This document shows positions 18,606 to 26,128 of a DNA stretch of 64,000 nt, in pieces. The position numbers and the translations under genes are program-made. Each line of letters begins with the position of its first letter. Position 1 is the stretch's first letter. Under the pieces are notes generated by a model. That model was not told the origin of the DNA. It ran no database searches and worked only from the letters and a program-made list of their open reading frames with translations. Source of the stretch: a virus; the IMG/VR virus record IMGVR_UViG_3300044716_000844, positions 31,587 to 95,586 of that record. One strand, written 5' to 3'.

Positions 18606-20183
18606 ATGCAGCTATTTGGCTTTGAGATCAAACGTAAAGAAGAAGCAAAGGATACAGTGCGATCCTTTGCTGAACCTATTAATGACGACGGTGCAGTATC
18701 TATTGCTTCCGGCGGTTCTCAGAGTACTTTCGTTGATCTTGATGGAACTGCAAAAACTGAAGCAGAACTTGTTAACAGATATCGTTCAATGTTGCAACAA
18801 CCAGAGGTTCAAGCAGCCGTAGACGATATCGTTAACGAAGCGATTACGATTGCCGACGACAAACCTCCGGTCGAGTGTGTAACTGACGACTTAGAGATGC
18901 CAGACTCAATCAAGAAAAAGATTCGTGAAGAGTTTGATAACGTATTAAAGCTCCTTGACTTTAGTAATCAGGGATATGAGATCTTTACTCGTTGGTATGT
19001 TGACGGTAGACTCCATTATCATGTGATGATCGATGAGTCTTCTCCTCGTCGTGGTATTGTTGAACTTCGTTCTATAGACCCTCGTAAATTGAGAAAAGTG
19101 CGTGAGTACGAAAAAGAGAAGGTAACACCTGGCTCTCAATTCGCGTTCAGAAAGTTAAAGAACGAGTACTACATGTACTCAGAACGTGGGTATGACGCGG
19201 CGTCAGTAACGAATAGTATTGGTACTATTGACTCTATTCAGGGTCTTAAGATCGCAAAAGATTCCATCATTAGCTGTAACTCTGGTGTGCTGAATGAAAG
19301 GAATACAATCGTTCTTTCTCATTTGCACAAAGCGTATAAACCACTTAACCAACTTCGTATGATGGAAGACGCAGTCGTTATCTATCGTATCTCTCGTGCT
19401 CCTGAACGTCGTATCTTTTATATCGATGTTGGTAACCTTCCGAAGGTAAAGGCAGAACAGTATCTTCGTGAGATGATGGTTAACCATAAGAACAAACTTG
19501 TATACGATGCATCAACTGGCGAGATGAGAGATGATCGTAAGTTTATGACGATCACTGATGACTTCTGGCTTCCACGCCGTGAAGGCAACCGCGGCACTGA
19601 GATCACGTCTCTTCCAGGTGGCCAGAACCTTGGTGAGATGGATGACGTTGTTTACTTTCAACGTAAACTATATAAGTCTTTAAACGTTCCTATCTCTCGT
19701 CTCGAACCTGAAACCGGGTTCTCACTCGGAAGATCATCTGAAATTTCTCGTGATGAAGTAAAGTTCGCTAAGTTTATTCGTAGATTGCGTTCGCGGTTCT
19801 CAAACATCTTTGACAAAGCTCTAGAAAAGCAACTCATTCTAAAAGGTATCATCAAGCCAGAAGAGTGGGATATAATTAAGGATAAGCTTCGTTATAACTT
19901 CCAACTCGATAACCATTTCGAAGAGTTGAAGCAAGCAGAAATTGTTCGCGACAGATTGAGTGTTCTTGCTGATATTAATAATTATGCTGGAGACTACTAC
20001 TCAAAAGCGTGGATTCGTAAGAACGTACTACATATGTCTGAAGATGAAATCGAAGACATCAAGAAACAAATTGATCAAGAAGCAAAAGATGAACCGCCTG
20101 AAGATAATCAACAAGATGGTCCTGGCGTAGTTCCACAACAAATTGATTCAAATCCTCAGAATGAACCAAATAAAGGAGACTAA
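18606..20183 (+). CDS. 20: Portal protein gp20
   Basis: 525 aa (T4 gp20: 524 aa). It contains portal features: VEAIVNEAI-type stretch (VDDIVNEAITIADDKPPVE), RWYVDGRLHYHVMID, then LGEMDDVVYFQRKLYKSLNVP and the SRLEPETGFSLGRSSEISRDE block. The dodecameric portal is the initiator of head assembly and the DNA channel. The C-terminal 40 residues are acidic and Gln/Pro-rich. Start follows GGAAAAGGAATTTATA. Confidence 0.95.
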   Translation: MQLFGFEIKRKEEAKDTVRSFAEPINDDGAVSIASGGSQSTFVDLDGTAKTEAELVNRYRSMLQQPEVQAAVDDIVNEAITIADDKPPVECVTDDLEMPDSIKKKIREEFDNVLKLLDFSNQGYEIFTRWYVDGRLHYHVMIDESSPRRGIVELRSIDPRKLRKVREYEKEKVTPGSQFAFRKLKNEYYMYSERGYDAASVTNSIGTIDSIQGLKIAKDSIISCNSGVLNERNTIVLSHLHKAYKPLNQLRMMEDAVVIYRISRAPERRIFYIDVGNLPKVKAEQYLREMMVNHKNKLVYDASTGEMRDDRKFMTITDDFWLPRREGNRGTEITSLPGGQNLGEMDDVVYFQRKLYKSLNVPISRLEPETGFSLGRSSEISRDEVKFAKFIRRLRSRFSNIFDKALEKQLILKGIIKPEEWDIIKDKLRYNFQLDNHFEELKQAEIVRDRLSVLADINNYAGDYYSKAWIRKNVLHMSEDEIEDIKKQIDQEAKDEPPEDNQQDGPGVVPQQIDSNPQNEPNKGD

Positions 20184-20185
20184 AT

Positions 20186-20653
20186 ATGTCAATTAAAGAT
20201 CTTATTTCAGCAGCTATCTATAAAGATGCGTCTGCCTTTGAATCCACTTTTGCTGATATCATGCAAGCAAAAGTGTCTGCAGCTATTGAAGCTCGCTTCT
20301 CACCTGTCGCAGAAGAGCTCGACCTCGAAGAATCAAAAGATGAAGATGAAGACGAGGAAGACGAAGAAGAAGAAGATGATGAAGACGAGGATGAAGATGA
20401 AGACGAGGATGAAGATGAAGATGAAGATATGAAAGAAGAAGCCGATCAAATCGACGAAATTTCAGACGACAAGCTTCGTAGCTACCACGCAGCAGCTGGT
20501 GCTGACCGCAAGAAAGCAAAGGCTGAAGTCGAAAAAGGTATGGCTGCGAAAAAGTTCACTCCTGCAAGTGTTCAAAAAACTTCAGACTCGTACAAGCGTT
20601 TTGTTAAGCGTGGCAAAGGTATGACCACTGCTGCAAACAAGATGTCAGAATAA
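20186..20653 (+). CDS. 67: Prohead core protein gp67-like, with extra C-terminal module
   Basis: 155 aa. The N-terminal helix (LISAAIYKDASAFESTFADI) and a following almost pure Asp/Glu stretch at residues 52-79 match the layout of T4 gp67, an 80-residue prohead core protein with an acidic tail. This version has an added basic helical module after residue 85 (IDEISDDKLRSYHAAAGADR onward). IDE at 87-89 fits the (L/I)xE site cut by the prohead protease, so the core part and the module may be separated during maturation. Lies between portal and protease genes, as in T4. Confidence 0.8.
   Translation: MSIKDLISAAIYKDASAFESTFADIMQAKVSAAIEARFSPVAEELDLEESKDEDEDEEDEEEEDDEDEDEDEDEDEDEDEDMKEEADQIDEISDDKLRSYHAAAGADRKKAKAEVEKGMAAKKFTPASVQKTSDSYKRFVKRGKGMTTAANKMSE
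20336..20430 (+). repeat. GAN-rich codon repeat (Asp/Glu tract)
   Basis: Imperfect tandem GATGAAGAC/GAGGAT units encode an almost uninterrupted acidic tract in the gp67-like protein. Such tracts are prone to length change by slippage. Confidence 0.8.
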
Positions 20654-20664
20654 TAGGTACTAAA

Positions 20665-21816
20665 ATGAAATCATTTAAAAAAATCCTAGAAACTGTTTAC
20701 CGCCCAAAAGGCGGAGATGAACAGGCTTTTCTTGACAAACATGTCATTAATGTTCTAGCTCATCCAACTGCTACTGAGTTTCAGTTCAAAGGTGCTAAGC
20801 CGCCAAAGGCTAAGCGCAAAGCTGACTATGATGAAAAAGAAGATCAAAAGGTTTATGAAGCAGCTGAGGTACACACCAAGCGCGCTGACAAAGAACCAGT
20901 CATTGTTCGTGCAGTAGATCCTAAGACGGGTGCTAGCAAGACAAAGGCCGTCATGCGTCGTGCTGGAGAGATTAAAATTGGTGAAGAAGTCGAGCTTGAC
21001 GAATCTATCACAAAGATGTCCGATGCACGTCTAAAGTTTCATGCTACAAAAAACGTACCACACGGCAGCTATACTCGTAAAGAAGTAGAAGATGAACATA
21101 AACGCCGGATGAAAACTGGTGGTATTTCATATACTTCTGTTAAGCCTTCATTGAACGAAGATGCCGATCTTGACGAGAAAGTAGATAATCCATACGCAGT
21201 CGGCATGGCTGCTGCTATGAAGTCAACTGGTGATACACCTCCTTTGAAGAAATCAACTATCGTTAAAGGTCATGAGATCGCAAAGAGCATCAAGAAAGAA
21301 GCAATGGATCCAGTCGGTAAGCACGATGCTGATATCGACAACGACGGTGACACTGACAAGTCTGACAAGTACTTAATCGCTCGTCGTAAGGCGATTGGCA
21401 AAGCACTTCGTAAAGAAGAAGCAGATCTTGAAGAAGCTACAGACTGGATTGTACATGTTCATAAGCCAGTGAATAAACTAAAGGCTGGTCAGTTTGTAAA
21501 AGTAAAAGCGCGTAACCAAGCAGAAGCAATTCGCAAAGGTGCTGCGAAGCATGGTGACGATTCAGCAAGACATGGTGACTTTCTTCGTGCAAAGAAGATG
21601 AACGAAGAAACCGAAGAACTTGATGAAGCTTTCAAGATTGGTGCGATGAAACTCAAAGATGGTTCTTCTGTAACACTTACTCGTGAAGATGTTGATGCGT
21701 TAAACAGTTTGTCTAAACTTCTTAATAGCGCTAATCAATCCAAAATGCAGGATCAAGTGACATCTAGTAAAAAAGAATTTAATCAAATCCTAGCATTTGC
21801 AAAGGAAGCAGTGTAA
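20665..21816 (+). CDS. Putative prohead/virion protein with EF-hand-like loop and cleavage sites
   Basis: 383 aa, very charged, no overall family recognised. It contains at least five (L)xE sites of the kind cut by the T4 prohead protease: LDE 111-113, LNE 163-165, LDE 169-171, LEE 255-257 and LDE 319-321. Between them lie small modules, including DADIDNDGDTDKSDKY at 221-236, which has the Asp spacing of an EF-hand or dockerin calcium loop. Its place between the core protein and protease genes suggests a protein packed into the prohead and cut into peptides at maturation. Starts with ATG after GTACTAAA; Shine-Dalgarno is weak. Confidence 0.7.
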   Translation: MKSFKKILETVYRPKGGDEQAFLDKHVINVLAHPTATEFQFKGAKPPKAKRKADYDEKEDQKVYEAAEVHTKRADKEPVIVRAVDPKTGASKTKAVMRRAGEIKIGEEVELDESITKMSDARLKFHATKNVPHGSYTRKEVEDEHKRRMKTGGISYTSVKPSLNEDADLDEKVDNPYAVGMAAAMKSTGDTPPLKKSTIVKGHEIAKSIKKEAMDPVGKHDADIDNDGDTDKSDKYLIARRKAIGKALRKEEADLEEATDWIVHVHKPVNKLKAGQFVKVKARNQAEAIRKGAAKHGDDSARHGDFLRAKKMNEETEELDEAFKIGAMKLKDGSSVTLTREDVDALNSLSKLLNSANQSKMQDQVTSSKKEFNQILAFAKEAV

Positions 21817-22064
21817 TGGTTGATATTATTCTTAAGCCAACTGGTACTCAGGTAAATATTTCTACCGCGAATACCGTTCATAACTCAACGTTGGTGCGGG
21901 TTTACGCACCAACTGAAGCCCTTGTTACATACTCTGATTCTACTAATGCTACAATTGGTACTATCACGATTCCTGCTGGATTTGTTGAAATTATGGAGAA
22001 ACTCCGTACGGATAAACTCTCGGCGAACACGACAGTCTGGGCTACTCCATTGGCTTATAAATAA
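21816..22064 (+). CDS. Small virion-type protein (82 aa)
   Basis: Overlaps the previous stop by one base (TAATG). The product is beta-rich (VNISTANTVHNSTLVRVYAP, then TIPAGFVEIMEKLRTDKL) and looks like a small capsid decoration or structural protein. Its gene end contains the late promoter for gp21. No named family recognised. Confidence 0.65.
   Translation: MVDIILKPTGTQVNISTANTVHNSTLVRVYAPTEALVTYSDSTNATIGTITIPAGFVEIMEKLRTDKLSANTTVWATPLAYK
22056..22063 (+). promoter_or_regulatory. Late promoter for prohead protease
   Basis: TATAAATA placed on the last codons of the preceding gene, 18 bp before the gp21 ATG; leader AAAAAGGAGATTAAT. Confidence 0.72.
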
Positions 22065-22081
22065 AGAAAAAGGAGATTAAT

Positions 22082-22741
22082 ATGGCCTTACTTATTAAAG
22101 ATATCGTCGAAGAGGTTCAGTATATTACTGAAGCTACCGAAAAGGGTGAAAAGAACTATTACATCGAAGGTATCATCATGCAAGGTGATATTAAGAATCG
22201 TAATGGCCGTATTTACCCGTCAAACGTTTTAATGCGCGAAATGAATCGTTATAACGAGAACTATGTGTCAAAGAATCGTGCATTTGGCGAACTTGGCCAC
22301 CCACAGGGGCCAACCATTAATCTTGATAGAGTTTCACACCTATTTACAGAATTAAGAGCCGATGGTTCAAACGTTGTAGGTAAAGCTAAAATTACTAAAA
22401 CTCCTATGGGTGATGTTGTTAAAGGACTCATCGATAGCGGTGCTCAATTAGGAATTTCTTCCCGTGGAATGGGATCTGTGAAGCCAAATGAAAAGGGCAT
22501 CATGGAAGTACAAAATGACTTTATGCTTGCTACGGCAGGTGATATTGTCGCAGACCCATCAGCTCCAGATGCTTTTGTAAAAGGTATTATGGAAGGTGTT
22601 GAATGGATCTACGACGTTGCGGCTTCTTCATGGACAGTGGCAAACACTTTTGATCAAATTGAAGAAGAAGTAAAAAAATCGAAGCAGATCGATGAAGCCG
22701 CTGCTTTAAAGATGTTCGAAAAGTTCTTAAAGAGCATGTAA
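22082..22741 (+). CDS. 21: Prohead protease gp21
   Basis: 219 aa (T4 gp21: 212 aa). The serine protease signature is visible: His 73 in FGELGHP and the Ser pair in LGISSRGMGSV (residues 123-133). It sits inside the prohead, activates itself, and cuts core, scaffold and capsid proteins after (L/I)xE. Flanked by gp67-like and gp22/gp23 genes as in T4. Its presence supports the cleavage-site predictions for other proteins in this window. Confidence 0.95.
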   Translation: MALLIKDIVEEVQYITEATEKGEKNYYIEGIIMQGDIKNRNGRIYPSNVLMREMNRYNENYVSKNRAFGELGHPQGPTINLDRVSHLFTELRADGSNVVGKAKITKTPMGDVVKGLIDSGAQLGISSRGMGSVKPNEKGIMEVQNDFMLATAGDIVADPSAPDAFVKGIMEGVEWIYDVAASSWTVANTFDQIEEEVKKSKQIDEAAALKMFEKFLKSM

Positions 22742-22760
22742 TTAACAAAATTTGAAATAT

Positions 22761-22768
22761 TATAAATA
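22761..22768 (+). promoter_or_regulatory. Late promoter for scaffold gp22
   Basis: TATAAATA, 39 bp before the gp22 ATG; leader contains ATCATCACAAAGGAGA, close to the gp23 leader. Confidence 0.8.
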
Positions 22769-22806
22769 ATATTGATTATTTGAATCATCACAAAGGAGAA
22801 CCTTAA

Positions 22807-23724
22807 ATGGATGTAAATCTAGAAAAAGGGTTAGAGGAAGCAAAAGCAACTGGCGAAGACTCAATGTCAACCGATCCAGTTACACCAGCTGGCGGCGCAG
22901 TAAAGAAGCGCAAAGCAGATGCTTTCAAATCTGACTCGACTGCGCAAGCAGACAACGTTGAAAAGAACGTTAAGACCCCACAGGGCAGCAACAATGCTGG
23001 TCTACATGAAATGATCGAAGCTATCTTTGGTGATGCAGATCTTTCAGAGGACTTCAAGAGCAAAACCACAACATTGTTTGAAGCAGCTCTCCATGAGAAA
23101 GCTGAAGCAATTCGTGCAGAGCTTGAAGAGCAGTTTGAAGCTGATCTTAATGAGCAAGTTGAAGCTATTGTAGAAGACCTTACCGACAAAGTTGATTCAT
23201 ACCTTGACTACGTCGTTGAGAACTGGATGAAAGAAAACGAAGTCGCTCTTGAGTCTGGTTTCAAAGTTGAAGTTGCTGAGTCAATCATCGCTGGCCTTAA
23301 GTCACTTGTCGAAGATCATAAGATTGATATCGAAGACGAAGAGCTCGAAGCACTTGCAGCAATGGAAGAAGAAGTTGCTCAGTCTACTGCTAAGTACAAT
23401 GCTCTATTCGAAGAGCTTCTTGCAGAGCGTGCAGAGAAGGAAGAGCTTCAGAAGAATGCAGCGCTTTCACACTTCACTGAAGGCATGGTAGCAACTGATG
23501 CAGAGCGCTTCAAGGTTCTTGCAGAAGGCGTTTCTTATGAGTCAGTTGATGACTTTGCTAAGAAGCTTGAGACCATCAAAGAGTCATACTTCACTGAGCA
23601 AGTTGTTCGTGCAGAAGATCAAGCAGAAGTCCTCGAGGAAGAAGTAGAAGAAGTAAAGGCTCCTGTACTTGAACCTTCGGTTTCGGCTTACGTCGCATCA
23701 CTAAACAAATTTAGTAAATCTTAA
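22807..23724 (+). CDS. 22: Prohead scaffold gp22
   Basis: 305 aa, almost entirely charged helix with coiled-coil heptads (LHEKAEAIRAELEEQFEADL and later repeats) and high Glu/Ala content, as in T4 gp22 (269 aa). It forms the inner core on which gp23 assembles and is degraded by gp21. Many LxE sites are present. Located directly before gp23 behind its own late promoter. Confidence 0.92.
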   Translation: MDVNLEKGLEEAKATGEDSMSTDPVTPAGGAVKKRKADAFKSDSTAQADNVEKNVKTPQGSNNAGLHEMIEAIFGDADLSEDFKSKTTTLFEAALHEKAEAIRAELEEQFEADLNEQVEAIVEDLTDKVDSYLDYVVENWMKENEVALESGFKVEVAESIIAGLKSLVEDHKIDIEDEELEALAAMEEEVAQSTAKYNALFEELLAERAEKEELQKNAALSHFTEGMVATDAERFKVLAEGVSYESVDDFAKKLETIKESYFTEQVVRAEDQAEVLEEEVEEVKAPVLEPSVSAYVASLNKFSKS

Positions 23725-23728
23725 TTTA

Positions 23729-23736
23729 TATAAATA
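23729..23736 (+). promoter_or_regulatory. Late promoter for major capsid gene
   Basis: TATAAATA 36 bp before the gp23 ATG; leader CCATCAAAGGAGATCAT. Confidence 0.82.
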
Positions 23737-23771
23737 TACTAGATTAAATCCATCAAAGGAGATCATAAAAA

Positions 23772-25055
23772 ATGAGAAACGAAGAACTATTGAAGAAGTG
23801 GGGCCCAGTGCTTGAGCACACCGCTCTTCCATCGATCAAGGATGCACATCGTAAAGCTGTCACCGCTCAGCTTCTCGAGAACACCGAAGTCGCTATCCGG
23901 GAAGGTCAGACATACGGTTCTGGTTCTTTCCTTACAGAAACCCCAGTGAACAACACTGGCGTTGCTGCAAACTACGATCCAGTGCTTATTAGCCTTGTTC
24001 GTCGTGCAATGCCTAACTTGATCGCATACGACATTGCTGGCGTTCAGCCAATGACTGGCCCAACCGGCTTGATCTTCGCAATGCGTTCAAACTACGCAAA
24101 CACCACCGCCGCAACAGCAGAAGCTTTCTACGGCGAAGCTGACACTGACTTCTCAGGCACCGGCACAATGGCTGGTTCAACCGGTAACGTTGCTACTGCA
24201 AACACTGGTACTGGTATGTCAACAGCAGCTGCTGAAGCTCTTGGTGACGGTGCTGGAACTGACTTCGCACAAATGTCATTCGACATTTCGAAGGTTACAG
24301 TTTCTGCTAAGAGCCGTGCGCTTAAAGCAGAATACACCAGTGAACTTGCACAGGACTTGAAAGCAATTCACGGCCTTGACGCTGAGACTGAGCTTGCAAA
24401 CATGCTTCAGGCTGAGCTTCTTGCAGAAATCAACCGTGAAGTTGTTCGTACAGTCTACAACACTGCAGTCACCGGTGCACAAACTGGTACAGCAACCGCT
24501 GGTATCTTCGACCTTGACGTTGACGCAAATGGCCGTTGGTCAGTTGAGAAGTTCAAGGGTCTTATGTTCCAGATCGAGCGCGAAGCTAACCAGCTCGCAA
24601 AAGACACCCGTCGTGGTAAGGGTAACATCATCATCTGCTCGTCAGATGTTGCATCTGCTCTTCAAATGGCTGGTATCCTTGACTACACCCCAGCGCTTAA
24701 CAGCAATGCTCTTAACGTAGACGACACCGGCAACACCTTCGCAGGTGTTCTCAATGGTCGCTTCCGCGTATACATTGACCCATATGCTGGCGCAAACTAC
24801 ATGGTTGTCGGCTACAAAGGTTCTTCACCTTTCGACGCTGGTATGTTCTACTGCCCATACGTTCCACTACAGATGGTACGTGCAGTTGGTGAGAACAGCT
24901 TCCAGGCTAAAATCGGCTTCAAAACCCGTTACGGCATGGTTGCTAACCCATTCGCAAAAGGCGCGACCAGATGGGTTGACGGCGATAACGATTCGGGTCT
25001 TACCAATAACTCGAACAGATACTACCGTCGCGTTCGCGTCACCAACATCCTCTAA
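23772..25055 (+). CDS. 23: Major capsid protein gp23
   Basis: 427 aa HK97-fold capsid subunit. Conserved gp23 blocks include DIAGVQPMTGPTGLIFAMRS at about residues 84-103, the AEYTSELAQDLKAIHGLDAE E-loop/spine region and the C-terminal RYGMVANPFA. The likely maturation cut is after LTE at residues 54-56, matching the gp21 consensus; T4 cuts after residue 65. T4 gp23 is 521 aa; the shorter form lacks the insertion domain. Codons are strongly biased to C-ending types, as expected for a very highly expressed gene. Confidence 0.96.
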   Translation: MRNEELLKKWGPVLEHTALPSIKDAHRKAVTAQLLENTEVAIREGQTYGSGSFLTETPVNNTGVAANYDPVLISLVRRAMPNLIAYDIAGVQPMTGPTGLIFAMRSNYANTTAATAEAFYGEADTDFSGTGTMAGSTGNVATANTGTGMSTAAAEALGDGAGTDFAQMSFDISKVTVSAKSRALKAEYTSELAQDLKAIHGLDAETELANMLQAELLAEINREVVRTVYNTAVTGAQTGTATAGIFDLDVDANGRWSVEKFKGLMFQIEREANQLAKDTRRGKGNIIICSSDVASALQMAGILDYTPALNSNALNVDDTGNTFAGVLNGRFRVYIDPYAGANYMVVGYKGSSPFDAGMFYCPYVPLQMVRAVGENSFQAKIGFKTRYGMVANPFAKGATRWVDGDNDSGLTNNSNRYYRRVRVTNIL

Positions 25056-25085
25056 TAAAAAGAGTAGGGATAACCTACCAGAACT

Positions 25086-25111
25086 GGGAGCCTTCGGGCT
25101 CCCATTTTCGT
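25086..25111 (+). terminator. Intrinsic terminator after gp23
   Basis: 7-bp stem GGGAGCC/GGCTCCC with a TTCG loop (C(TTCG)G type, very stable) followed by ATTTTCGTT. UUCG hairpins are common between T4 genes. Confidence 0.85.
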
Positions 25112-25117
25112 TGGTGC

Positions 25118-25125
25118 TATAAATA
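25118..25125 (+). promoter_or_regulatory. Late promoter for tube-like protein
   Basis: TATAAATA right after the gp23 terminator, 25 bp before the next ATG. Confidence 0.8.
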
Positions 25126-25150
25126 TAGTAGGTATCAACTGAGGTAATTC

Positions 25151-25642
25151 ATGCAACAGAATTTTCTTTCTCCTACTGGATTTAGATTCATAGTCAAAAG
25201 GCTACCAAACGTTTCGTTCTACGTACAGTCAGCAAGTATTCCAGGCATTAACATGGGATTTACACCAAACGCTACGCCGTTTAGAACCCTCAAATATGCT
25301 GGTGACAAATTAAACCACGAGTCGTTTACTATCACCATGCGTGTAGATGAATACATGGAATCTTATAATGAGATATATAACTGGATGGTTGCGCTTACAA
25401 AGAATGAATCATATTCGCAGTTTGCAGATCTAAAGGCGAGTGAATACGGTTTGTACTCAGATGCTTCTCTCGTTGTTCTAAACAGCCGTCAAAATCCTTC
25501 GCTCGAAGTTACTCTCAAAGATGTATTTCCGGTATCGCTTAGTGAAATTCGATTTGATACAACTCAATCAAGTATCAACTACGTTACCTGTGATGTCACG
25601 TTCGAACACAACGGACATACAGTGAACCGAATAAACGGTTGA
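25151..25642 (+). CDS. Tail completion / tail-tube-fold protein (gp3/gp19-like)
   Basis: 163 aa. The opening FLSPTGFRFIVKRLPNVSFY and the stretch ASIPGINMGF..NATPFRTLKYAGDKL have the tail-tube fold signature (P-G...tube strand), and FTITMRVDEYMESYNEIYNWM fits the alpha-helix of tube subunits. In related phages a tail completion protein (gp3) sits between gp23 and uvsY; T4 gp3 is 176 aa and is thought to share the tube fold. I therefore favour gp3, with a gp19 paralogue as the alternative. Confidence 0.75.
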   Translation: MQQNFLSPTGFRFIVKRLPNVSFYVQSASIPGINMGFTPNATPFRTLKYAGDKLNHESFTITMRVDEYMESYNEIYNWMVALTKNESYSQFADLKASEYGLYSDASLVVLNSRQNPSLEVTLKDVFPVSLSEIRFDTTQSSINYVTCDVTFEHNGHTVNRING

Positions 25643-25667
25643 CATTTCCCTTCATCTGTAATATTAT
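25639..25667 (+). promoter_or_regulatory. Early promoter for uvsY-uvsW
   Basis: TTGACA, 17-bp spacer, TATTAT; overlaps the stop of the preceding late gene. Marks the change from late to early genes. Confidence 0.8.
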
Positions 25668-25693
25668 AGTATGAAAACGTGAAGGAGATGATG

Positions 25694-26128
25694 ATGGATA
25701 TTGAAACACTTTATAACGAATGGGCTAAGGACGGAGAAATTGATCAATCAAACATCTCCAAGTCAACCACAGACATCCCGAAGCTTCACAATAAATACTT
25801 CAGATGGTATGTCGAAGAAGGCTTGAAACTCAAGAAGCTGAAAGCCGAATACAAAGTTCTCTACAAGCGCAAAGGCGAATGGTACCGTGGAGAACTTGAC
25901 GACGAGGAATTAAAGGAACACGGTTGGAAACCACAGCCCCTCAAAATTCTTCGAGCTGACGTGCCGTCATATCTTGAAGCCGATGCCGACGTTATTAGGT
26001 TGTCGCTGAAGATTGGACTTCAAGAAGAGATTGTAGCATATCTCGAATCAATCATTAAACATATTAGTAATAGAAACTTTCTGCTTAAAACAATCGTAGA
26101 TTGGGAGAAGTTCAGAACAGGGGCATAA
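25694..26128 (+). CDS. uvsY: Recombination mediator UvsY
   Basis: 144 aa (T4 UvsY: 137 aa). I take ATG 25694 because AAGGAG lies 6 bp upstream and the protein then begins MDIETLYNEWAKDGEID, as in known UvsY proteins; three ATGs stand in tandem here. UvsY loads UvsX recombinase onto ssDNA coated with gp32. It overlaps uvsW by one base (TAATG) and shares the early promoter at 25639. Confidence 0.92.
   Translation: MDIETLYNEWAKDGEIDQSNISKSTTDIPKLHNKYFRWYVEEGLKLKKLKAEYKVLYKRKGEWYRGELDDEELKEHGWKPQPLKILRADVPSYLEADADVIRLSLKIGLQEEIVAYLESIIKHISNRNFLLKTIVDWEKFRTGA

Noticed and set aside
20283-20519. 78-codon - strand frame full of Leu/His/Arg
   Set aside because: It is the complement of the GAN-repeat coding for the acidic tract.
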